DNA of 64,000 nucleotides from Pseudomonas sp. PB101 (lineage in GTDB: Bacteria > Pseudomonadota > Gammaproteobacteria > Pseudomonadales > Pseudomonadaceae), in the NCBI RefSeq assembly GCF_009764265.1, contig NZ_RWIR01000076.1, positions 27,947 to 91,946 on the forward strand, written 5' to 3'. Below the pieces are notes generated by a model. The model saw nothing but the letters and a program-made list of their open reading frames with translations, did no database searches and was not told the DNA's origin. The first letter of the stretch is position 1. The number at the start of each line of letters is the position of its first letter. A program made the translations under genes and the position numbers. Shown piece after piece: positions 57,971 through 64,000 of the stretch.

Positions 57971-58753
57971 ATGATTGATCAACCTGCGGCCTGCCGCATC
58001 CATGTCCAGGCCCTGGACGAGGCTTTCGAGCCACAAGCCGAGCAATGGGCCGAGCGCCTGGGCTTGCCGATGCAAGTGGTGGACGGCGAGTTTGCCTTGC
58101 AGGTAGGCGACCAGGGTTTGCAGCTGCAACAGCTGGGGCCGGATGCGCCGGGACCGGTGCGGGTGGACTTCGTCGAGGGCGGTGCGGCTCATCGCCGGTT
58201 GTACGGTGGCGGCAGCGGGCAGATGATCGCCAAGGCTGTCGGCGTCGCCCAGGGCGTGCGCCCGCGGGTGCTGGATGCCACGGCGGGGCTGGGCAAGGAT
58301 GCGTTCGTGCTGGCCAGCCTCGGTTGCGAGATGAGCCTGATCGAGCGTCAGCCGCTGATCGGCGCCTTGCTGGAAGATGGCCTGGCCCGAGGTGCGGAAG
58401 ATTTTGACGTGGCGCCGATCGTGGCGCGCATGCGCTTGCTCAAGGGCAACTCGATCGAGGTGATGCGCAACTGGGAGGGCGAGCCCCCGCAGGTGATCTA
58501 CCTTGACCCGATGTTCCCGCACCGCGAGAAAACCGCGCTGGTGAAGAAGGAAATGCGCCTGTTCCGGCCGCTGGTGGGCGATGACCCGGATGCGCCGGCA
58601 TTGCTCGAAGCCGCATTGGCGCTGGCCAGCCACCGGGTGGTGGTCAAGCGTCCGCGCAAGGCGCCGTGCATTGAAGGGCCGAAGCCGAGTCATGCGCTGG
58701 ATGGCAAGTCCAGTCGGTATGACATTTATCCGAAGAAAGCTTTGAAGCCTTAA
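57971..58753 (+). CDS. rsmJ: 16S rRNA methyltransferase RsmJ
   Basis: A 260-aa SAM-dependent methyltransferase that makes m2G1516 (E. coli numbering) in 16S rRNA. DFVEGGAAHRRLYGGGSGQM and PRVLDATAGLGKDAFVLASL (SAM motif I, about 97-116), VIYLDPMFPHREKTA (motif IV) and VVVKRPRKAPCI are those of RsmJ (YhiQ). The divergent gene is the two-repeat protein, and the 93-bp gap between the start codons should hold both promoters. An REP pair follows the stop codon. Confidence 0.92.
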   Translation: MIDQPAACRIHVQALDEAFEPQAEQWAERLGLPMQVVDGEFALQVGDQGLQLQQLGPDAPGPVRVDFVEGGAAHRRLYGGGSGQMIAKAVGVAQGVRPRVLDATAGLGKDAFVLASLGCEMSLIERQPLIGALLEDGLARGAEDFDVAPIVARMRLLKGNSIEVMRNWEGEPPQVIYLDPMFPHREKTALVKKEMRLFRPLVGDDPDAPALLEAALALASHRVVVKRPRKAPCIEGPKPSHALDGKSSRYDIYPKKALKP

Positions 58754-58767
58754 GACCGAGTCGCCTT

Positions 58768-58860
58768 CATCGCGGGCAAGCCACGCTCCCACAGGTTTTG
58801 TGCCGGGCCCAAGACTTGGGATCACCTCGGACCCTGTGGGAGCGGGCTTGCCCGCGAAGG
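58768..58860. repeat. Pair of REP elements
   Basis: CATCGCGGGCAAGCCACGCT at the left and CCCTGTGGGAGCGGGCTTGC at the right face outward, with a 36-bp spacer. It separates rsmJ from the convergent tetR/mexL-type gene. Confidence 0.85.
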
Positions 58861-58885
58861 CGTCAGATCAGCCAGCCAATATCTG

Positions 58886-59530
58886 TCAGGCCTGCTCCGG
58901 CCGATACGCCCGCATAAACAACCCCACCACTTCGCGCACATGACTCTCGGCGGCCTCGTCGTCCAATGGCTCGCCACAGCCGAAGAGCAGCCGGAAATTC
59001 GCTGCGCCCTTGAGCAGGCAGAAGAAGTGTTCTGCTGCATTGTGCGGTTTGTCGATGCTCAATGCGCCGCTTTCGTTGACCTTGCTCAACAAGCGTTCCA
59101 TACCGTGCAGCATGCGCTGAGGCCCGGCCTCGAAGAAAATCAGTGAGAGTTTCGGGTCCTGACTGCCCAAGGCCATGATCAAGCGGTGCAGGTTCACTGA
59201 TTCATCACTGTTGATCAGGTGATGAAAACCGCGTGCGATGTTCAGCAGTACGGTTTCCACGGCCACGCCTTCCGGCAGTTCGAAGAACAGCGTCGGCAAC
59301 TGCTCCTCGCACTTGGCCATCACCGCAGCGGAGAACAGCGTCTCCTTGTCGTTGAAGTGGCTATAGACCGTCAGCTTTGACACACCGGCTTCGGTTGCAA
59401 CGGCATCCATGCTGGTATTGGCATAACCCTTACTCAGAAACAGCGTTTTCGCCGCATCGAGAATCGCCTGGCGCTTGACCAGATCCTTGGGTCTGCCTGG
59501 GCCATTGGGTGCTGAAAGATTGTTTGGCAT
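58886..59530 (-). CDS. mexL: TetR-family repressor MexL-like
   Basis: A 214-aa TetR-family repressor. The helix-turn-helix is at about 18-60 (RQAILDAAKTLFLSKGYANT, VATEAGVSKLTVYSHFNDKE), with a helical C-terminal ligand domain. It is divergent from an efflux pair of MexJK type, and its position and size match P. aeruginosa MexL. By analogy it should repress itself and mexJK. A perfect palindrome lies over the pump's -10 box. The name is by homology and context; the inducer is unknown. Confidence 0.85.
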   Translation of the reverse strand: MPNNLSAPNGPGRPKDLVKRQAILDAAKTLFLSKGYANTSMDAVATEAGVSKLTVYSHFNDKETLFSAAVMAKCEEQLPTLFFELPEGVAVETVLLNIARGFHHLINSDESVNLHRLIMALGSQDPKLSLIFFEAGPQRMLHGMERLLSKVNESGALSIDKPHNAAEHFFCLLKGAANFRLLFGCGEPLDDEAAESHVREVVGLFMRAYRPEQA

Positions 59531-59572
59531 ATTCGTTTTTATTACTGGACTGGTGAGTTTGCTATTAATAAC

Positions 59573-59589
59573 ATACTGCTCAGTATAAT
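59573..59589 (+). promoter_or_regulatory. mexJ promoter -10 with overlapping MexL-type operator
   Basis: ATACTGCTCAGTAT (59573-59586) is a perfect inverted repeat with a 2-bp centre, and it overlaps a consensus TATAAT -10 at 59584-59589. TTGCTA at 59559-59564 may be the -35, with a long 19-bp spacer. A repressor bound here would block the mexJK promoter. Confidence 0.75.
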
Positions 59590-59623
59590 TATTCCAAGCA
59601 CCATTAGCGAAAGGTCCTTCACC

Positions 59624-60724
59624 ATGTTCCGCTATGCCTTGCCCCTCGCGTTGCCAGTCACCCTGGCTTTTTTATTGTCTGCGTGTGGTTCCGAGGAGGT
59701 GCCGCAGGTCAGCGTGCGCCCGGCCATGGTGGTCCAGCCAGAGCCTTCGGCACAGGCCATGGAAAGTTATCCCGGTGAAGTGCGCGCGCGTTACGAGCCG
59801 GATCTGGCGTTCCGCATCAGCGGTAAGGTCAGCCGACGACTGGTCGAGGAAGGGCAGCGGGTCAAGGCCGATCAACCCTTGGCCGAGCTCGATCCGCAGG
59901 ACGTGCGCCTGCAGCTGGAGGCCACACGCGCTCAGGTCGCTGCCGCCGAAGCCAATCTGAGCATGGTGCGCGCCGAGCGGGATCGCTATAAAACCCTGAT
60001 GGAGCGTCAGCTCGTCAGCCGTTCGCAGTACGACAATCACGAAAACCTCTACCGCTCCGGTGAAGCGCGCCTCAAGCAGATCAAAGCCGAATTCAACGTC
60101 TCCAATAACCAGGCCAGTTATGCCGTGCTGCGTGCGCCGCAGGACGGCGTCGTGGCCAAGCGCCTGGTGGAAGTCGGGCAAGTCGTGGCTGCCGGGCAAA
60201 CGGTGTTCACCCTGGCAACCGATGGCGAGCGTGAAGTGTTGATCAGCCTGCCGGAGCAGAACTTCGGCCGCTTCAAGGTAGGTGAACCGGTGTTTGTGGA
60301 GCTCTGGACTCAGCCCGGCCAGCGTTTCGAAGGGCGCATCCGTGAGCTGTCGCCGTCCGCCGACCCCAAGTCGCGTACCTTCGCGGCGCGCATCGCCTTC
60401 ACATCCGGCAAGGTTGCGGTGGAGCTGGGCCAGAGCGCCCGAGTGTTCGTGCAGGCCGCCGACGTGGTGCCACTGTCCGTTCCGCTGTCTGCGCTGACGG
60501 CGGAAAACGGCGTGACCTATGTCTGGGTCGTCAGCGCCAACAACACCTTGAAGAAAACCCCGGTGCGCGTGGGTGCCTTCGGCGAGAAAAGCGTACCGGT
60601 GCTCGAAGGGCTCAACGCCAGTGACTGGGTGGTTGCCGCCGGTGTCCATGTGCTTCTCGAAGGGCAGCAGGTGCGCCCGGTGGATCGCTCCAATCGCGTG
60701 GTCAATCTGGCGGACAAGGAGTAA
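59624..60724 (+). CDS. mexJ: RND efflux membrane fusion protein MexJ-like
   Basis: A 366-aa periplasmic adaptor (membrane fusion protein). The signal peptide ends in a lipobox (LLSAC, about Cys21), so the protein is lipid-anchored. Then come the barrel-sandwich and hairpin region (LAFRISGKVSRRLVEEGQRV, LELDPQDVRLQLEATRAQVA, SRSQYDNHENLYRSGEARLK) and the beta-barrel domain (VLISLPEQNFGRFKVGEPVF). It links the MexK pump to an outer-membrane channel. AAAGG lies 9 nt before the ATG; mexK follows 6 bp after its stop codon. No outer-membrane channel gene follows, as for P. aeruginosa mexJK, which uses OprM or OpmH encoded elsewhere. Confidence 0.9.
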   Translation: MFRYALPLALPVTLAFLLSACGSEEVPQVSVRPAMVVQPEPSAQAMESYPGEVRARYEPDLAFRISGKVSRRLVEEGQRVKADQPLAELDPQDVRLQLEATRAQVAAAEANLSMVRAERDRYKTLMERQLVSRSQYDNHENLYRSGEARLKQIKAEFNVSNNQASYAVLRAPQDGVVAKRLVEVGQVVAAGQTVFTLATDGEREVLISLPEQNFGRFKVGEPVFVELWTQPGQRFEGRIRELSPSADPKSRTFAARIAFTSGKVAVELGQSARVFVQAADVVPLSVPLSALTAENGVTYVWVVSANNTLKKTPVRVGAFGEKSVPVLEGLNASDWVVAAGVHVLLEGQQVRPVDRSNRVVNLADKE

Positions 60725-60730
60725 GCCCCG

Positions 60731-63700
60731 ATGCGCTTCAACGTTTCCGAATGGGCGCTGCGTAATCGCCAGATCGTGCTGTTCCTGATGCTGTTGCTGG
60801 CCATTGTCGGCGCACTTTCCTACACCAAGCTCGGCCAGAGCGAAGACCCGCCGTTCACCTTCAAGGCCATGGTGATTCGCACCAACTGGCCGGGCGCGAC
60901 TGCCGAGGAAGTTTCGCGCCAGGTCACCGAGCGCATCGAAAAGAAACTCATGGAAACCGGCGAGTACGAGCGCATCATGTCGTTCTCCCGCCCCGGCGAA
61001 TCCCAGGTGACCTTCATTGCCCGCGACTCCATGCACTCGGTGGAGATCCCGGAGCTGTGGTATCAGGTGCGCAAGAAGATCAGCGACATCCGTCATACCC
61101 TGCCACCGGGAATTCAGGGGCCGTTCTTCAACGATGAATTCGGCACCACCTTCGGCAATATCTACGCCCTGACCGGTGAGGGTTTCGACTACGCGGTGCT
61201 CAAGGACTACGCCGACCGCATCCAGATCCAGCTGCAGCGGGTCAAGGATGTGGGCAAGGTCGAACTGCTGGGATTGCAGGACGAGAAAATCTGGATCGAG
61301 CTCTCCAACGTCAAGCTTGCCACCCTCGGTTTGCCGTTGGCGGCCGTCCAGCAAGCCCTTGAAGAGCAGAACGCGGTGTCCACGGCAGGTTTCTTCGAAA
61401 CCAGCAGCGAGCGATTGCAGCTACGGGTGACGGGGAATTTTCAGACGGTCGACGAGATCAAGAACTTCCCGATTCGCGTCGGTGACCGCACTTTCCGCAT
61501 CTCCGATGTGGCCGATGTGCGCCGTGGTTTCAATGATCCACCGGCGCCGCGCATGCGCTTCATGGCGCAAGACGCCATCGGCCTGGCGGTGGCGATGAAG
61601 GACGGCGGTGACATTCTGGTGCTGGGCAAGGCGCTGGAAATCGAATTCGCCCGCATCCAGAAAAACCTCCCCGCCGGCATGGAGTTGCGCAAAGTCTCCG
61701 ACCAACCGGCGGCGGTGAAAACCGGTGTCGGCGAGTTCGTGCAAGTGCTGGTCGAGGCGCTGGCCATCGTGTTGCTGGTGAGCTTCTTCTCCCTTGGCGT
61801 ACGTACCGGCATGGTGGTGGCCCTGGCGATTCCGCTGGTGCTGGCGATGACGTTCGCCTGCATGTATTACCTCGGCATCGGCCTGCACAAGATCTCCCTC
61901 GGCGCGCTGGTTCTGGCGCTGGGCTTGCTGGTGGACGACGCGATCATCGCCGTGGAAATGATGGCGATCAAAATGGAACAGGGTTTCGACCGGGTCAAAG
62001 CCGCGAGTTACGCCTGGACCAGCACCGCGTTCCCGATGCTCACCGGTACGCTGATCACCGCGGCCGGTTTCCTGCCGATCGTCACGGCGCAATCGGGCAC
62101 GGGTGAATACACCCGTTCGATCTTCGAGGTGGTCACCATCGCGCTGCTGGCGTCGTGGGTGGTCGCGGTGGTGTTCGTGCCGTACCTCGGGGAAAAACTC
62201 CTGCCGGACCTGGCGAAGATTCACGCGGCCAAGCACGGTGCCGGCCAGCCCGATCCGTATGGCACGCCGTTTTACCAGCGCGTGCGAAATCTGGTGGAGT
62301 GGTGCGTGCGCTGGCGCAAAACCGTGATCGCCGCGACCGTGGTGTTGTTCATCGCGTCCATCGTGCTGTTCAAGTTTGTCCCGCAGCAATTCTTCCCGGC
62401 ATCGGGTCGCCTGGAATTGATGGTCGACCTGAAACTGGCCGAAGGCGCTTCGCTGAGCAACACCGCCGACGAGGTCAAGCGCCTCGAAGCGCTGCTCAAG
62501 GACAAGGCCGGGATCGACAATTACGTGGCCTATGTCGGCACCGGTTCGCCGCGTTTCTACCTGCCGCTGGATCAGCAACTGCCGGCGGCGAGCTTCGCCC
62601 AGTTCGTCGTCCTGGCGAAAACCATCGAGGAACGCGAAGCCCTGCGCACCTGGTTGATCGCAACCCTCAACGAGCAGTTCCCGGCGCTGCGCTCGCGGGT
62701 CACGCGACTGGAAAACGGTCCGCCGGTTGGCTACCCGGTGCAGTTCCGCGTCACCGGGGAGCACATCGAGGAAGTGCGGGCGCTGGCGCGCAAGGTCGCG
62801 GCCAAGGTTCGCGAGAACCCGCATGTGGTCAACGTCCACCTGGACTGGGAAGAGCCGAGCAAGGTGGTGTACCTGAACATCGATCAGGACCGCGCGCGGG
62901 CGCTGGGCGTGAGCACGGCGAACCTGTCGAAGTTCCTGCAAAGTTCGCTGACCGGTTCCAGCGTCAGCCAGTACCGCGAAGACAACGAGTTGATCGAGAT
63001 CCTGTTGCGCGGCACCGTGCATGAGCGCACCGAGTTGTCATTGCTGCCAAGCCTGGCGGTGCCGACCGATAACGGTCGCAGCGTAGCGCTGTCGCAGATC
63101 GCGACCCTGGAGTACGGCTTTGAAGAGGGCATCATCTGGCACCGCAATCGCCTGCCCAACGTGACGGTGCGTGCCGACATCTATGACAAGCAGCAACCGG
63201 CGACGCTGGTGCAGCAGATCATGCCGACCCTCGATCCGATCCGCGCTGAATTGCCCGATGGCTACTTGCTGGATGTCGGCGGCACGGTGGAAGATTCGGC
63301 GCGTGGGCAGAACTCGGTGAAGGCCGGGGTGCCGTTGTTCATCGTGGTGGTGCTGACCTTGCTGATGCTGCAGCTGCGCAGTTTTTCGCGGACGGCGATG
63401 GTGTTTCTGACGGCGCCGCTGGGGTTGATCGGGGTGACGCTGTTTCTGTTGGTGTTCCGTCAGCCGTTCGGGTTTGTCGCGATGCTGGGGACTATCGCGT
63501 TGTCCGGGATGATCATGCGTAACTCGGTGATTCTGGTGGATCAGATCGAGCAGGATATTGCCGCCGGGTTGAAGCCTTGGCAGGCGATCATCGAGGCTAC
63601 GGTTCGGCGGTTTCGGCCGATTGTGCTGACGGCTCTCGCTGCTGTATTGGCGATGATTCCGTTGTCGCGTAGCGTGTTTTTCGGGCCGATGGCGGTGGCG

Positions 63701-63796
63701 ATCATGGGGGGGTTGATTGTTGCGACTGCGTTGACGCTGCTGTTTTTGCCTGCGCTTTATGCGGCTTGGTTTCGGGTCAGGAAGGAGACCGTTTGA
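60731..63796 (+). CDS. mexK: RND efflux transporter MexK-like
   Basis: A 1021-aa inner-membrane RND pump with about twelve transmembrane helices and two large periplasmic loops. It begins MRFNVSEWALRNRQIVLFLM, and has the TM4 proton-relay region ALVLALGLLVDDAIIAVEMM with the key aspartate pair, and a first-loop start KAMVIRTNWPGATAEEVSRQ. The HAE-type resistance/nodulation motif GVRTGMVVALAIPLVLAMTF is present. It would extrude drugs or biocides, for example triclosan in P. aeruginosa MexJK, using the proton gradient. It directly follows mexJ and is intact. Symbol by homology and context. Confidence 0.9.
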   Translation: MRFNVSEWALRNRQIVLFLMLLLAIVGALSYTKLGQSEDPPFTFKAMVIRTNWPGATAEEVSRQVTERIEKKLMETGEYERIMSFSRPGESQVTFIARDSMHSVEIPELWYQVRKKISDIRHTLPPGIQGPFFNDEFGTTFGNIYALTGEGFDYAVLKDYADRIQIQLQRVKDVGKVELLGLQDEKIWIELSNVKLATLGLPLAAVQQALEEQNAVSTAGFFETSSERLQLRVTGNFQTVDEIKNFPIRVGDRTFRISDVADVRRGFNDPPAPRMRFMAQDAIGLAVAMKDGGDILVLGKALEIEFARIQKNLPAGMELRKVSDQPAAVKTGVGEFVQVLVEALAIVLLVSFFSLGVRTGMVVALAIPLVLAMTFACMYYLGIGLHKISLGALVLALGLLVDDAIIAVEMMAIKMEQGFDRVKAASYAWTSTAFPMLTGTLITAAGFLPIVTAQSGTGEYTRSIFEVVTIALLASWVVAVVFVPYLGEKLLPDLAKIHAAKHGAGQPDPYGTPFYQRVRNLVEWCVRWRKTVIAATVVLFIASIVLFKFVPQQFFPASGRLELMVDLKLAEGASLSNTADEVKRLEALLKDKAGIDNYVAYVGTGSPRFYLPLDQQLPAASFAQFVVLAKTIEEREALRTWLIATLNEQFPALRSRVTRLENGPPVGYPVQFRVTGEHIEEVRALARKVAAKVRENPHVVNVHLDWEEPSKVVYLNIDQDRARALGVSTANLSKFLQSSLTGSSVSQYREDNELIEILLRGTVHERTELSLLPSLAVPTDNGRSVALSQIATLEYGFEEGIIWHRNRLPNVTVRADIYDKQQPATLVQQIMPTLDPIRAELPDGYLLDVGGTVEDSARGQNSVKAGVPLFIVVVLTLLMLQLRSFSRTAMVFLTAPLGLIGVTLFLLVFRQPFGFVAMLGTIALSGMIMRNSVILVDQIEQDIAAGLKPWQAIIEATVRRFRPIVLTALAAVLAMIPLSRSVFFGPMAVAIMGGLIVATALTLLFLPALYAAWFRVRKETV

Positions 63797-64000
63797 CTGG
63801 GTGTATATCCATTTCTTGGGTAACGGCGGCTTATGGTTTCGCCCTTACGGCGAGTCCCTTTTGTCAAACGACACAAAAGGAACCAAAAGGTCTCGCCCCT
63901 TGCGTACGGCCCCTCGCTTAGGCTCGGGGTTCCTTCGCTCCGGCATTCATCCGGGGGCATCGCCCTCCGGTTGGCTTCGCTGGCACCTACATGCGATGAG
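63797..64000. repeat. Dispersed intergenic repeat element, cut by the window edge
   Basis: After mexK, the last 200 bp contain GGTTTCGCCCTTACGGCGAG and CCTTTTGT/ACAAAAGG arms (63857-63880), then GC-rich text ending at the window edge. This sequence type recurs between genes in fluorescent pseudomonads, as I remember it; I cannot name the family. A minus-strand open frame of 67 codons over it looks spurious. Confidence 0.5.

Noticed and set aside
1661..58860. REP clusters as a CRISPR array
   Set aside because: The units are inverted palindromes at scattered intergenic places, not direct repeats with regular spacers.
63757..63960. 67-codon minus-strand frame at the right end
   Set aside because: It runs across the mexK end and the dispersed repeat; such frames recur with the repeat and are probably not genes.

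Overview
The window looks like a chromosomal segment of a fluorescent Pseudomonas (P. fluorescens group). The basis is high-GC coding sequence with long antisense shadow frames, many GTG(G/A)GGAGC-type REP palindromes typical of this group, a complete wsp chemosensory operon, and, from memory, a gene order close to P. aeruginosa PA3713-PA3676 (spdH, wsp, prfB, lysS, lptF, ppc, adk, tsaB, rsmJ, mexL-mexJK). I saw no tRNA, rRNA, CRISPR array, IS element or prophage.

Left part (1-9.3 kb): small housekeeping or accessory genes (Nudix hydrolase, LysE exporter, GNAT), metR, a 1736-residue DUF6543-type giant protein related to dermonecrotic-toxin-domain proteins, and a secreted alpha/beta hydrolase. 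9.3-16.2 kb is the acidic amino acid module: aauRS two-component system plus the aatJQMP ABC importer. Its promoter can be read in detail: two TTCGG-N4-CCGAA type AauR sites 31 bp apart, a textbook sigma-54 -24/-12 element, a CA-rich Crc/Hfq-type motif next to the ribosome binding site, and a 13-bp hairpin between aatJ and aatQ. opgD, a 61-residue basic protein and a RelE/ParE-RHH toxin-antitoxin pair follow.

19.2-31.2 kb is a polyamine island on the minus strand. A LysR gene, a GABA-aldehyde dehydrogenase, an E. coli ydcSTUV-patD-like importer/dehydrogenase set in the same order, an APC permease and Tat-exported spermidine dehydrogenase lie in one series. It holds two paralogous aminobutyraldehyde dehydrogenases and two kinds of transporter. 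The expected flow is polyamine import, cleavage to 4-aminobutyraldehyde, and oxidation to GABA.

32.3-40.8 kb is wspABCDEFR, a surface-sensing pathway producing cyclic di-GMP, with overlapping start and stop codons from wspA to wspF. 41.0-43.7 kb holds prfB, with its programmed +1 frameshift, and lysS. 43.8-59 kb is a run of conserved Pseudomonas genes: TetR regulator, lipoproteins, a MATCAP-like putative metallopeptidase with HEGLVH and QEGLA motifs, OmpA-family lptF, ppc, adk, tsaB, DUF72, an isocitrate lyase/PEP mutase-family enzyme, an extensin-like protein, an internally repeated unknown protein and rsmJ. The right end holds a mexL-mexJK type regulator and RND efflux pair with a palindromic operator over the -10 box, then a dispersed intergenic element cut by the window edge.

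Most gaps between transcription units carry REP singlets or inverted pairs (REPINs), including one with arms of different subtypes and one with a disrupted arm. The best candidates for unusual biology are the DUF6543 giant protein, the combined polyamine island, the MATCAP-like protein, the two-repeat protein at 57.3-57.9 kb and a perfect 25-bp inverted repeat at 47.9 kb. No function was assigned from database searches; family names come from motif and sequence recognition.
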